The notes beneath the pieces were generated by a model, which did not search any database, was not told the origin of the DNA, and was given only the letters and a program-made list of their open reading frames with translations. 64,000 bases of DNA from Nonlabens sp. Hel1_33_55 (lineage in GTDB: Bacteria; Bacteroidota; Bacteroidia; Flavobacteriales; Flavobacteriaceae): NCBI RefSeq assembly GCF_900101765.1, contig NZ_LT627735.1, positions 1,240,001 to 1,304,000 on the forward strand, read 5' to 3'. The translations under genes and the position numbers were made by a program. Below, one piece after another: positions 44,049 through 52,382 of this stretch. The first letter of the stretch is position 1. Each line of letters begins with the position of its first letter.

Positions 44049-44522
44049 ATGAAGATAACGCTACTTGCCGTAGGTAAAACCGATGATAACCGCATCGCAG
44101 ATCTCACAGATATGTACGTGGAACGACTCAAGCATTACATCAATTTTGAGCTGGAAATCATTCCAGACCTGAAAAAAACCAAGAATTTGAGCGTTGAACA
44201 GCAAAAAACTAAAGAAGGCGATCTCATTCTTAATCAATTACAAACCAGTGATTTTGTCACGCTACTGGATGAAAAAGGAAAAAGTTTATCAAGTCAACAG
44301 TTTGCCCAGCTTATTAATAAAAGAAGCTTATCTGGGATGAAGCGATTGGTCTATATCATAGGCGGTCCCTATGGTTTCTCTGAAGCTGTTTATAAAAGGG
44401 CCAACTCAAAATTATCCTTGAGCGCGATGACCTTTTCCCACCAAATGGTGAGACTTTTTGCCGTAGAGCAAATCTATCGAGCGTTTACGATATTGAAGAA
44501 CGAGCCTTATCATCACGAGTAG
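44049..44522 (+). CDS. rlmH: 23S rRNA pseudouridine(1915)-N3-methyltransferase
   Basis: A 157-residue SPOUT methyltransferase that methylates pseudouridine 1915 in helix 69 of the ribosome. Motifs are MKITLLAVGKTDDNRI at the N-terminus, the TLLDEKGKSLSSQQFAQ segment, and the SAM-binding knot with YIIGGPYGFSEAVYKRA and LSLSAMTFSHQMVRLF. Length is standard. Its start lies 4 bp behind a perfect -7 box. Confidence 0.97.
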   Translation: MKITLLAVGKTDDNRIADLTDMYVERLKHYINFELEIIPDLKKTKNLSVEQQKTKEGDLILNQLQTSDFVTLLDEKGKSLSSQQFAQLINKRSLSGMKRLVYIIGGPYGFSEAVYKRANSKLSLSAMTFSHQMVRLFAVEQIYRAFTILKNEPYHHE

Positions 44523-44594
44523 ATCTATTTTTATATAGTAGACACTTTCATTCTTTTTGAAAACTCTAAGTTTAAATTAGTTTCTCTATTGGTG

Positions 44595-44602
44595 TATATT
44601 TG
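44595..44602 (+). promoter_or_regulatory. Promoter -7 box of the ParDE pair
   Basis: TATATTTG followed by C, 15 bp before the proposed ATG at 44618. It rules out the upstream TTG at 44600, which lies inside the box. Confidence 0.55.
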
Positions 44603-44617
44603 CACCAAAAACGCACC

Positions 44618-44863
44618 ATGCCTAGACAAAGTATTTCCCTTACGGAACCTAACGATGAATGGCTCAAGAGCCAAGTCAACAACAAAGAATATTCCAGCAA
44701 GAGTGAATTAGTCAACGACTTGATTAGAAATGAACGTAAGAAAAATGAGCAATTGGAATGGTTAAGAGCTAAACTTGAACGAGCTGAAAAAAGTGGTTTT
44801 TCAGAATTGACTGTTGAAGAGATTTTTGAAAAAGCCAGAAAAGAATCAGACATTGAAATATAA
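44618..44863 (+). CDS. ParD-type antitoxin (ribbon-helix-helix)
   Basis: About 81 residues. The N-terminal ribbon-helix-helix (RQSISLTEPNDEWLKSQV, then SSKSELVNDLIRNERKK) is the DNA- and operator-binding part; the charged C-terminal helix (LEWLRAKLERAEKSGF) would wrap the toxin. It has its own promoter between rlmH and udk and probably autorepresses the pair. The toxin gene overlaps its 3' end by 11 bp. Confidence 0.85.
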   Translation: MPRQSISLTEPNDEWLKSQVNNKEYSSKSELVNDLIRNERKKNEQLEWLRAKLERAEKSGFSELTVEEIFEKARKESDIEI

Positions 44864-45134
44864 AATCAGCACCCAAGCTCAAAATGATCTGACAAGAATT
44901 TATCTATACGGTGTCAAAAAGTTTGGATATAAACAAGCCCAGTTATATTCTAAAAAACTTATTGAGTGTATCAATTCAATCAGTAATAATCCAACCGCCT
45001 ATGTTGCAGTTGATCATGTAAAACCTAATTATAGAAGATGTTCTTGCGGTTCAGATAGTATTTATTATAAAGTAAGTCACATCGTTGAAATCATGGCAGT
45101 TTTGGGAAGTCAAGATATTGAAAATGCATTGTAA
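44853..45134 (+). CDS. ParE-type toxin (RelE/ParE family)
   Basis: About 93 residues. It has the ParE/RelE fold order: KYKISTQAQNDLTRIYLYGV, then a helical region with QLYSKKLIECINSI, and the C-terminal strands RRCSCGSDSIYYKV and VEIMAVLGSQDIENAL. It lacks a usable ATG; the TTG at 44853 gives the canonical N-terminus and overlaps the antitoxin by 11 bp, so translation is coupled. ParE toxins usually act on gyrase. Whether this copy is active is not visible. Confidence 0.8.
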   Translation: MKYKISTQAQNDLTRIYLYGVKKFGYKQAQLYSKKLIECINSISNNPTAYVAVDHVKPNYRRCSCGSDSIYYKVSHIVEIMAVLGSQDIENAL

Positions 45135-45153
45135 CAAGTTTTGACAATCCAAC

Positions 45154-45161
45154 TACCTTTG
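45154..45161 (+). promoter_or_regulatory. Promoter -7 box of udk
   Basis: TACCTTTG followed by C, 17 bp before the ATG; a TTG at 45129 gives a 22-bp spacer. Confidence 0.55.
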
Positions 45162-45178
45162 CAGCACAAAACCTCTCT

Positions 45179-45787
45179 ATGCTTATACTAGGAATCGCCG
45201 GCGGTACAGGATCTGGAAAAACAACGGTTGTTGATCAAGTAGCTCATCAATATCCAGATACAGATGTTACTGTAATCTCACAAGATTCCTACTACAAGGA
45301 TACCAGTCATTTAACCTATGAAGAGCGAGTAAAGATCAATTTTGATCATCCCAGCTCTATAGATTTTGCCTTGTTGAAAGAACACTTAATGGAACTGCGC
45401 AAAGGCAACAGTATTGAGCAACCCGTGTATTCTTTTGTCGACCATAATCGCACTAGTGAAACGGTGCTCACCGTTCCTAGCTCTGTCATTATTGTTGAGG
45501 GCATTTTGATTTTGACCTTGCCTGAAATCCGCGAGCTTTTTGATATCAAGGTTTATATTGATTGTGACAGCGATGAGCGTTTAATTCGGCGTTTGAAACG
45601 TGATATTTCAGATCGTGGTCGTGACTTAGATGAGGTTCTCGATCGTTACCAAAACACGCTTAAGCCTATGCACCAGCAATTTATAGAACCTACAAAAGCT
45701 TATGCGGATGTTATTATTCCTACTAATAGACTCAACGAGGTTGGTGTTAAGATCTTACGTTCAATTCTCGATCAAAAGTTGGGCTAA
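45179..45787 (+). CDS. udk: Uridine kinase
   Basis: A 202-residue P-loop kinase phosphorylating uridine and cytidine for salvage. The Walker A is GGTGSGKTT (about 8-16), then SQDSYYKD (substrate Asp), NFDHPSSIDF, the VEGILIL strand, and the IDCDSDERLIRRLKRDISDRGR lid. Length is standard. It starts a run of genes (udk, ftsB-like, mutA) spaced by under 20 bp, so they are likely an operon. Confidence 0.97.
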   Translation: MLILGIAGGTGSGKTTVVDQVAHQYPDTDVTVISQDSYYKDTSHLTYEERVKINFDHPSSIDFALLKEHLMELRKGNSIEQPVYSFVDHNRTSETVLTVPSSVIIVEGILILTLPEIRELFDIKVYIDCDSDERLIRRLKRDISDRGRDLDEVLDRYQNTLKPMHQQFIEPTKAYADVIIPTNRLNEVGVKILRSILDQKLG

Positions 45788-45804
45788 AATACTATCTTGA
45801 CTCT

Positions 45805-46122
45805 ATGAACTGGAAGAGAATCAAAAGCAAATGGTATTTCAACAAATACTTCATCATCAGTGTTTTATTTGCGATATGGATTTTTTTTCTAGATGACAGC
45901 GCCTGGTTTACGGCACATCGCGCCTTAGATCAGCAAATTGCCGACAAGGAACAAACAGCCGATTTCTACATGCGTGGTATCGCTGCTGATCAAGCAAGGA
46001 TCAAACAACTTGAGGACAGTGCTGGGATAGAGAAATTCGGTCGAGAACGTTATTTGATGAAGAAGGAAAACGAAGAAGTGTACATTATTGAGTACGCAGA
46101 TTCTGTAAAAACTGAAGATTGA
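45805..46122 (+). CDS. FtsB/DivIC-like septum formation initiator
   Basis: A 105-residue bitopic protein. A short cytoplasmic N-terminus leads into one transmembrane helix (about 15-31, FIISVLFAIWIFFL), then a coiled coil (about 42-75, DQQIADKEQTADFYMRGIAA and KQLEDSAGIEKFGRERYLMKKE) ending in the typical YIIEY motif. It would join FtsL and FtsQ at the divisome. Its stop overlaps the mutA start by one base (TGATG). Confidence 0.88.
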   Translation: MNWKRIKSKWYFNKYFIISVLFAIWIFFLDDSAWFTAHRALDQQIADKEQTADFYMRGIAADQARIKQLEDSAGIEKFGRERYLMKKENEEVYIIEYADSVKTED

Positions 46123-47564
46123 TGAAGAAGCCATTATTTGATGAATTTGAACCCGTTTCTGAAACTGCTTGGAAACAAAAGATCCAAATGGATCTCAAAG
46201 GTGCCGATTACAATGGAACACTAGTTACATCAACTCCAGAAGGCATCAATGTTAAGCCTATATATCATCAAGATAGTCAGGTTGATATCAACTTACCACA
46301 TCGTGGGACGCAGAAAGATGACTGGTACATTTCCCAAAAGATTTATTGTGGAAATGCCAGAGCTGCCAACAAAAAAGCACTCGATGCACTCGCTCGCGGT
46401 GCAGAAGGTATCCTGTTGGATATACCAAATGCAGATGTAAATCTCGAAATCCTACTTAAGGATCTACCCGATGTTGGAATCCAAGTACATCCGCAGTTTT
46501 TTGATCTAGATTTTCTTAAAAAATTGCACAGCTTCAAGCCCAAGGCTTATGTTCATCTAGACATCATTTATCGATTTTCATCCAGCGGAAATTGGTTTCA
46601 AAATCAAAAGTCAGATCACGAGAAACATGCTTTCTTTTTAAAGTCTTTTGACGGATACTTCTCAAACATTACCGTTAATACAAGCACCTATCAACAAGCT
46701 GGCGCAACAGTCACCCAAGAGCTTGCCTACTATTGCGCGCACCTTAACGAATATCTTAACCATTACTGCGATACCAATAAGGAGCACGATGGAGATGTGT
46801 ATAACGCTTTCAAGGAGCGAAGCATCGAAGAGGTTCATATTGAGCGCAGTCAAAGTGCGAAAACGGAAAAACGTATCAACATCGATACTACTATAGGCTC
46901 CAATTATTTTATGGAAATCGCTAAATACAGAGCATATAGAATCTTGACCAAAACACTTGGAACTGCTTACGGACTAAATAATTTAGGTTGCTATATTACC
47001 GCAACACCTAGTTTACGCAACAAATCACTGCTCGATTACAATGTGAATCTATTGCGCACAACAACAGAATGTATGAGTGCGGTGTTGGGTGGCGCAGATA
47101 CGATTCACAATCTGCCTTACGATGCTTTTTTCCATAAGGAAAATGAATTTGGAAACCGTATCGCTCGCAATCAGTTGCTGATTCTGAAGGAAGAAGCCTA
47201 TTTGAACAAAGTTGCCAATGCTGCTGACGGTACATATTATATCAACGCATTGACCAAAGAATTGACGGAAAAAGCACTGGAAATATTCAAGACCATAGAA
47301 AAAGCTGGCGGCTTTGTACAGTCACTTTTCGAGGGTACTATCCAGCGCAAGATTAAGGAAAGTGATGCTGCCGAAAGAAAGTTACTGAAGTCTAATAAGA
47401 AAATTCTTGTAGGCGTCAACAAATTCCCAAATGCGGAGTTACCGCTTCAAAAAGAATACGAGATTTTGCCATTTCAAAAAATAGAACCTCGTAAAACATT
47501 GGTCACTCCTATTGCTGCAAAACGATTAGCTGAGGATCTTGAGAAATCTCAAATGCCCAAATGA
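46122..47564 (+). CDS. mutA: Methylmalonyl-CoA mutase small subunit, no cobalamin domain
   Basis: About 480 residues from the ATG at 46122; the codon before it is a TTG one residue earlier. It is a TIM-barrel mutase-fold protein (EPVSETAWKQKIQMDLKGAD, TIGSNYFMEIAKYRAYRILT, TYYINALTKELTEKALEIF). It ends after the barrel with a short tail and lacks the C-terminal B12-binding domain of the longer small subunits, a known short form. It pairs with the large subunit at 48103 to isomerise methylmalonyl-CoA and succinyl-CoA. The usual mutA-mutB adjacency is broken here by an orphan lipoprotein gene and a long hairpin. Confidence 0.92.
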   Translation: MKKPLFDEFEPVSETAWKQKIQMDLKGADYNGTLVTSTPEGINVKPIYHQDSQVDINLPHRGTQKDDWYISQKIYCGNARAANKKALDALARGAEGILLDIPNADVNLEILLKDLPDVGIQVHPQFFDLDFLKKLHSFKPKAYVHLDIIYRFSSSGNWFQNQKSDHEKHAFFLKSFDGYFSNITVNTSTYQQAGATVTQELAYYCAHLNEYLNHYCDTNKEHDGDVYNAFKERSIEEVHIERSQSAKTEKRINIDTTIGSNYFMEIAKYRAYRILTKTLGTAYGLNNLGCYITATPSLRNKSLLDYNVNLLRTTTECMSAVLGGADTIHNLPYDAFFHKENEFGNRIARNQLLILKEEAYLNKVANAADGTYYINALTKELTEKALEIFKTIEKAGGFVQSLFEGTIQRKIKESDAAERKLLKSNKKILVGVNKFPNAELPLQKEYEILPFQKIEPRKTLVTPIAAKRLAEDLEKSQMPK

Positions 47565-47584
47565 TGATATCCAACTCCAACATC

Positions 47585-47626
47585 AGTTTTCATAAGGGTG
47601 GACTTGAGTCCACCCTTATGAAAACT
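47585..47626. repeat. 42-bp near-perfect inverted repeat between mutA and the orphan lipoprotein
   Basis: Two 20-bp arms (47585-47604 and 47607-47626) that are exact reverse complements, with only a 2-nt loop (TG). It begins 20 bp after the mutA stop. There is no T run on either strand, so it is not a standard terminator. The proposed start codon at 47618 lies in the 3' arm. Confidence 0.95.
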
Positions 47627-48100
47627 CAGGATGAATCGGTTGTAAATATTAATAGGGTTAAACTATTAGCAAGGAAACTATCTTTTCTAATTTTATCCCT
47701 ATCATTTTTGGCCTGTACCAACAACTTGTCTAATGAAGCGATAGAAGGAATTTGGGAGATTCAAATAAAATATAATGATGCTAATAAGGATGTTGAAAAT
47801 GAATTTACCAGATCTCTTTCCGTTCATCCGCTTACAAATATTTTCAAATGGACACAGACAATTTCATTTAGAGATAACGGTACTCTTATTATGGATAAAT
47901 CAATGGACGTATATCCTAATTACTATTTTTTAGATGAGAAAAATGAATATCTGTACATGTCATTTAGTCCATTAAATGAGAAACCATCAGATAATTCGAG
48001 AGGAGTTTTCAAATTGAAGGTAAATACCGTGGACAATGATCATTTTCTATTGAACTTTCAATCGGACACGAAGCAGCAATTAGAGCTTAAAAAGAAATAG
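47618..48100 (+). CDS. Orphan lipoprotein between mutA and mutB
   Basis: About 160 residues from the ATG at 47618, which lies in the 3' arm of the 42-bp inverted repeat. A longer version starting at 47561 overlaps mutA by 4 bp and would be coupled, but reads straight through the hairpin. A lipoprotein signal (RKLSFLILSLSFLAC) follows. The mature domain has a lipocalin-like strand pattern (IWEIQIKYND, IFKWTQTISFRDNGTLIMDK, YLYMSFSPL, FKLKVNTVDNDHFLLNF), but I do not recognise a named family. It is AT-rich compared with mutA and mutB. Confidence 0.55.
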   Translation: MKTQDESVVNINRVKLLARKLSFLILSLSFLACTNNLSNEAIEGIWEIQIKYNDANKDVENEFTRSLSVHPLTNIFKWTQTISFRDNGTLIMDKSMDVYPNYYFLDEKNEYLYMSFSPLNEKPSDNSRGVFKLKVNTVDNDHFLLNFQSDTKQQLELKKK

Positions 48101-48102
48101 AA

Positions 48103-50232
48103 ATGAAAAGAAAAGACCTCTCCAACCTAACGGCTGATTTCAACGCGTTTGAAAAAACTGACCTAGCATCTTCACAGGAAACCTATGAAACTTCAGAAGG
48201 AATAGAGCTCAAAAAGCACTATTCAAAAGCTGATGTTGAAGAACTGGAGCATTTGGATTTTGTGGCGGGCATTGCTCCCAATCTACGTGGTCCCTATTCC
48301 ACTATGTATGTGCGCAGACCGTGGACCATACGCCAGTATGCTGGCTTCTCCAGCGCAACGGAATCAAATGCATTCTACCGCAGGAATCTTGCCGCTGGAC
48401 AAAAAGGACTATCCGTCGCATTTGACCTAGCAACACACCGCGGTTATGATAGCGATCATGAGCGTGTGGAAGGTGATGTTGGAAAGGCTGGTGTAGCCAT
48501 CGATAGCGTCGAGGATATGAAGATTCTCTTTGATCAGATTCCGCTAGATAAGATGTCTGTATCGATGACCATGAATGGTGCGGTATTGCCCATCATGGCG
48601 TTTTACATCGTCGCCGCCATGGAACAAGGCGTTGACATCGCAGCATTAAGCGGTACGATTCAGAACGACATTCTCAAAGAATTTATGGTGCGCAATACGT
48701 ACATCTATCCGCCTACGCCTAGTATGCAGATCATCTCAGATATTTTTGAATATACGAGTGAGAAGATGCCTAAGTTTAATTCGATTTCCATTTCTGGTTA
48801 TCATATGTATGAAGCCGGTGCGACCAGTGATATTGAATTGGCTTACACGCTGGCAGATGGATTGGAATATGTGCGCAAGGGGCTGGACGCTGGTATGGAT
48901 ATCGACACCTTTGCTCCTCGCCTATCTTTTTTCTGGGCGATTGGGATGAATCATTTTATGGAGATTGCCAAAATGCGTGCAGCCAGAATGCTCTGGGCAA
49001 AAATGATCAAGCAATTCAATCCTAAAAATTCAAAGTCTCTTTCACTAAGAACGCACTGCCAGACATCCGGCTGGTCACTGGCAGAACAAGATCCATTTAA
49101 CAATGTGGCTCGTACAACTATTGAAGCTGCTGGGGCTGCCTTTGGTGGAACGCAGAGTTTACATACCAATGCTTTGGATGAAGCCATCGCTTTACCTACG
49201 GACTTTTCTGCGCGTATCGCAAGAAACACTCAAATCTATCTACAAGAAGAAACGGGTATCACAAAAACGGTTGATCCATGGGCTGGTTCCTACTACGTGG
49301 AATCACTAACCGATCAGATTGCACATAAAGCTTGGGAACTCATTGAGGAAGTCGAAGAACTAGGCGGAATGACCAAAGCCATCGAAGCTGGAATTCCCAA
49401 AATGCGTATTGAAGAAGCAGCTGCCAAGAAACAGGCTAGAATCGACTCCAATATTGACGTCATCGTTGGTGTGAACAAATATCCAAGTCCCGACGAGGAT
49501 CATATCGATACACTGGAAGTGGACAACGCTGCTGTGAGAATCGAGCAAGTGGACCGATTGAAAAAGATCAAGTCAGATCGTGAAGATCAAAAAGTAAACG
49601 AGGCTCTGGAAGCTTTGACCGCTTGCGCAAAATCTGGCGATGGAAATCTATTGGAACTAGCCGTGAATGCTGCTAAAGAACGCGCAACACTTGGTGAAAT
49701 TTCAGATGCTTTGGAGAAGGAATTTGGCCGTTACCGTGCCACGGTAAAAAGCGTTCAAGGTGTGTATAAAAAAGAGATTATGAATGATCCCGCTTTCGCA
49801 AAAGCGCAACAATTAGCAGACTCCTTTGCAAAAAAAGAAGGCCGTCGTCCCAGAATCATGATCGCAAAAATGGGTCAGGATGGACACGATCGCGGCGCCA
49901 AGGTTGTGGCCACAGGATATGCAGACGTAGGTTTTGACGTGGACATTGGGCCATTGTTCCAAACGCCAGCAGAAGCTGCAAAGCAAGCTGTGGAAAACGA
50001 CGTGCACATATTGGGAATCTCTTCACTTGCCGCAGGCCATAAAACGCTGGTACCGCAAGTGATGGAACATTTGAAAAAATATGGGCGTGAAGACATCATG
50101 ATTATCGTTGGTGGTGTGATACCACGCAAGGATTATCAATTCTTATTTGATGCAGGAGTTGCGGCTGTCTTTGGACCAGGAACTAAAATTAGTGAAGCGG
50201 CGATAGATATTTTGACGCTACTGGACTCTTAG
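48103..50232 (+). CDS. mutB: Methylmalonyl-CoA mutase large subunit
   Basis: A 709-residue B12 enzyme. The catalytic barrel has YSTMYVRRPWTIRQYAGFS, SVSMTMNGAVLPIMAF, TYIYPPTPSMQIISDIFEY and the HTNALDEAIALPTDFSARIA region. The cobalamin-binding domain at the C-terminus carries the lower ligand motif GQDGHDRGAKVV, with ISSLAAGHKTL and IIVGGVIP. Activity with the small subunit converts succinyl-CoA and methylmalonyl-CoA. It is separated from mutA by 538 bp holding the lipoprotein gene. It contains a one-mismatch palindrome read as AFAKA in the linker before the B12 domain. Its stop overlaps the convergent porin-like gene by 4 bp. Confidence 0.97.
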   Translation: MKRKDLSNLTADFNAFEKTDLASSQETYETSEGIELKKHYSKADVEELEHLDFVAGIAPNLRGPYSTMYVRRPWTIRQYAGFSSATESNAFYRRNLAAGQKGLSVAFDLATHRGYDSDHERVEGDVGKAGVAIDSVEDMKILFDQIPLDKMSVSMTMNGAVLPIMAFYIVAAMEQGVDIAALSGTIQNDILKEFMVRNTYIYPPTPSMQIISDIFEYTSEKMPKFNSISISGYHMYEAGATSDIELAYTLADGLEYVRKGLDAGMDIDTFAPRLSFFWAIGMNHFMEIAKMRAARMLWAKMIKQFNPKNSKSLSLRTHCQTSGWSLAEQDPFNNVARTTIEAAGAAFGGTQSLHTNALDEAIALPTDFSARIARNTQIYLQEETGITKTVDPWAGSYYVESLTDQIAHKAWELIEEVEELGGMTKAIEAGIPKMRIEEAAAKKQARIDSNIDVIVGVNKYPSPDEDHIDTLEVDNAAVRIEQVDRLKKIKSDREDQKVNEALEALTACAKSGDGNLLELAVNAAKERATLGEISDALEKEFGRYRATVKSVQGVYKKEIMNDPAFAKAQQLADSFAKKEGRRPRIMIAKMGQDGHDRGAKVVATGYADVGFDVDIGPLFQTPAEAAKQAVENDVHILGISSLAAGHKTLVPQVMEHLKKYGREDIMIIVGGVIPRKDYQFLFDAGVAAVFGPGTKISEAAIDILTLLDS
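49791..49806. repeat. Dispersed palindrome copy 18 (one mismatch)
   Basis: CGCTTTCGCAAAAGCG, inside mutB, read as AFAKA. Confidence 0.8.
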
Positions 50233-51017
50233 TTTTTATTCCTACGTTCCCGACGGGCCTTTCTAGCTTCTTTCTTTTTTAGGAAATAGAGTTCCCGCTT
50301 TTCTCTGATACTCAAATCATCCCGATTCGCATTTTCCAGCTCTTGAATGCGTTGATTATCTGAGGTGTTTAAAGGTATGCTGTTATAATCTCTAGCGTTG
50401 AATCTAAAACCCAAGGCAAGATTGAAATAATTACCTACATTAAAATTGTCTCCTGATGCTGGAGCGGCATCAATATTATAAAACACTTTTTCAAAACTCG
50501 GACTTAGATATACCGAAATACTATTGCTCAATGCATATTCCGCACTGGTTGTGATTCTCAATAAATTTCCAGTATCCTTGAAAGTTCCGCCGCCTTGAGA
50601 AAAGTCTTGTTTGTTTTTATTCTGACTATAGCCGTACCCTAGATCTGCCGTGATGTTCCAATCATCATTAATCACGTAGTCATAACCTGCAAAGAAATAA
50701 GCATTGAACTTGGTAGCCTTTGAAAACTGACCAATCGCCTGCTCATCCTTAACATCAAAATAATCCTGACTCAAAGCACCACCGATGTAGATATTTTGGT
50801 AAATGTCTGATTGCAACCTAATCCCAAAACCAGTACCGTTAGACAGGCCGTTACCTACAAAGTTATCGCCGGTTGGTAATCCTCTTTGAATATAAATATC
50901 AGCAGCAAATACTCGATCTGGTAATTCTTGTGAGACTTGATTGCCATTTTCTTGTGCAAGCGTCGGTAAAGCGATCGTCAGGACCATCATCAATAAAACT
51001 CTAGTAATTAGTTTCAT
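50229..51017 (-). CDS. Outer-membrane beta-barrel (porin-like) protein
   Basis: A 262-residue exported protein with a signal peptide (cleaved near LPTLAQ). Residues about 30-222 consist of alternating strands with aromatic ends (GFGIRLQSDIYQNIYIGGAL, FNAYFFAGYDYVINDDWNI), as in small 8-stranded barrels. After the barrel comes an unusual 40-residue highly charged helical tail (RIQELENANRDDLSIREKRE and the following Lys/Arg-rich run). It could sit in the periplasm and bind peptidoglycan or lipid. It overlaps the upstream lipoprotein by 17 bp and meets mutB tail to tail. Confidence 0.68.
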   Translation of the reverse strand: MKLITRVLLMMVLTIALPTLAQENGNQVSQELPDRVFAADIYIQRGLPTGDNFVGNGLSNGTGFGIRLQSDIYQNIYIGGALSQDYFDVKDEQAIGQFSKATKFNAYFFAGYDYVINDDWNITADLGYGYSQNKNKQDFSQGGGTFKDTGNLLRITTSAEYALSNSISVYLSPSFEKVFYNIDAAPASGDNFNVGNYFNLALGFRFNARDYNSIPLNTSDNQRIQELENANRDDLSIREKRELYFLKKKEARKARRERRNKN

Positions 51018-51708
51018 AGCGCTCTATTGGGTTGTTAACTGTAAATTCTTGGATGGTTTCTGTACCAGATTCATCTATAAGTGATACTGTTATGACAGAT
51101 GGATAGAATGCTTGGAATTCAAAATTCCCATCCTCTGGAGATTCATTAATCGTAGTAAAAATTTGACTAAAATAGCCACAGTCTCCATTAACTGAGAATT
51201 CGCCATCTTCAAATACCTCTGAACATGACAAATCAAAATAATTGACGCGCAGATCAAAGGCTTCTGTGGTACCAGACGTATTTATAAAATCCAATTCAAC
51301 ATCTGCAACATCTCGTATCGTTATAAGCGGAATGTCCAAAGTAAGATCGTTTCCAAAGCTTTCGATTCCAGTAGAAACACTATAGATGTTTTGATCACCT
51401 TGGTAAACATTGACAAAATAGCTTCCGGCGGTATCAAAAAGCATTAAAAAAGAGGTCTCGCCATTAGAATCAGTAGTGCCTTTTCCCAAAAGGAAATCGG
51501 TTTCAGGTTGAGAGAATTTGCTGATGCTTTGAGCAAATGGATTAAATTCGAAAGTTCTGAAATTAGTTACCTCTACGATGACATCATCGACAGGATTGCC
51601 TTGAGCATCGACAATTCGAGTTTTAAAAAAGGCGCGCTTATCATCATCTAATCTAGCTTCACAAGAGACAAGCAAGATGGGAATGAATAGTAACAGAAGT
51701 TTTTTCAC
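51001..51708 (-). CDS. Lipoprotein with Ig/carboxypeptidase-regulatory-like domain
   Basis: About 235 residues from a GTG at 51708, which gives the lipoprotein signal VKKLLLLFIPILLVSC. The only longer readings start upstream of a near-promoter box and lack signal character. The first domain (FFKTRIVDAQGNPVDDVIVEV, TDSNGETSFLMLFDTAGSYF) is a carboxypeptidase-regulatory-like Ig fold. The rest is unrecognised. It is coupled to the porin-like gene downstream by a 17-bp overlap, so the pair may work together at the outer membrane. Confidence 0.65.
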   Translation of the reverse strand: MKKLLLLFIPILLVSCEARLDDDKRAFFKTRIVDAQGNPVDDVIVEVTNFRTFEFNPFAQSISKFSQPETDFLLGKGTTDSNGETSFLMLFDTAGSYFVNVYQGDQNIYSVSTGIESFGNDLTLDIPLITIRDVADVELDFINTSGTTEAFDLRVNYFDLSCSEVFEDGEFSVNGDCGYFSQIFTTINESPEDGNFEFQAFYPSVITVSLIDESGTETIQEFTVNNPIERYETNY

Positions 51709-51836
51709 AGGTTGGTTTATATAATAGATGCAAAAGTTAGCATAAGGTTGCGTGCATGTCACTAATAAAAATTTAAATTGAAGCTAAATAGCTAACGGCT
51801 CGCAAAGAACAACATGCACTGACGACTATTTTAAAA

Positions 51837-52382
51837 ATGAAAATCATGAAATCAATTTTTCTTATTCTAACCTCTATACTTATGACTGCTCCTATTACCA
51901 TTTACGACTTTAATAAAGAAAACGGTCTTGGCGACTGGCGCATTGAAGATGACCGAGTTATGGGCGGAATCTCGCAAGGGAAATTTGAACTGACAGAAGA
52001 TGGTCACGGCAAATTTTACGGGAACGTTACCGTTGAAAGCAATGGTGGGTTTAGCTCTGTGCAGAACAATTCCATGGATATTAATGTAAATCCAGAACAG
52101 TCACTTCAAATCAAAGTGAAAGGTGATGGTAACACGTATCAGTTAAGAGTTCAACAATCTAATGATGCCCGAGAGAGTTATATCAAGGAGTTTAAAACGA
52201 ATGGCGAGTGGCAAACCATCAAAGTAAAATTATCTGATATGAAGCCAACATTTCGCGGGAGAGATCTTGACATGCCCAACTTTAACTTTGACCAGATCAA
52301 GCACCTTAGATTTTTAATAGGAACTAAAAAAGTAGATCAGAAATTTGAATTACTAATCGACTGTATCGAACTAGTCGATTAG
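51837..52382 (+). CDS. CIA30-family protein
   Basis: A 181-residue exported protein. Signal peptide at about 1-18. The CIA30 (NADH:ubiquinone oxidoreductase intermediate-associated protein 30) signature is the jelly-roll opening ITIYDFNKENGLGDWRIEDD, then RVMGGISQGKF, FYGNVTVESNGGFSSVQNN, and the closing DQIKHLRFLIGTKKVDQKFE. In bacteria these proteins are often carbohydrate-binding-like; a complex I role is only established for the mitochondrial homologue. Its stop overlaps the convergent gene by 4 bp. Confidence 0.85.
   Translation: MKIMKSIFLILTSILMTAPITIYDFNKENGLGDWRIEDDRVMGGISQGKFELTEDGHGKFYGNVTVESNGGFSSVQNNSMDINVNPEQSLQIKVKGDGNTYQLRVQQSNDARESYIKEFKTNGEWQTIKVKLSDMKPTFRGRDLDMPNFNFDQIKHLRFLIGTKKVDQKFELLIDCIELVD

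Noticed and set aside
44618..45134. A larger genomic island around the ParDE pair
   Set aside because: The flanks are conserved housekeeping genes (rlmH, udk) in close spacing, with no integration features; only the two toxin-antitoxin genes look inserted.
47585..47626. The long inverted repeat as an intrinsic terminator of mutA
   Set aside because: The T run is in the 5' arm and the A run in the 3' arm, the wrong order for an intrinsic terminator on the plus strand, and no T tract follows on either strand.
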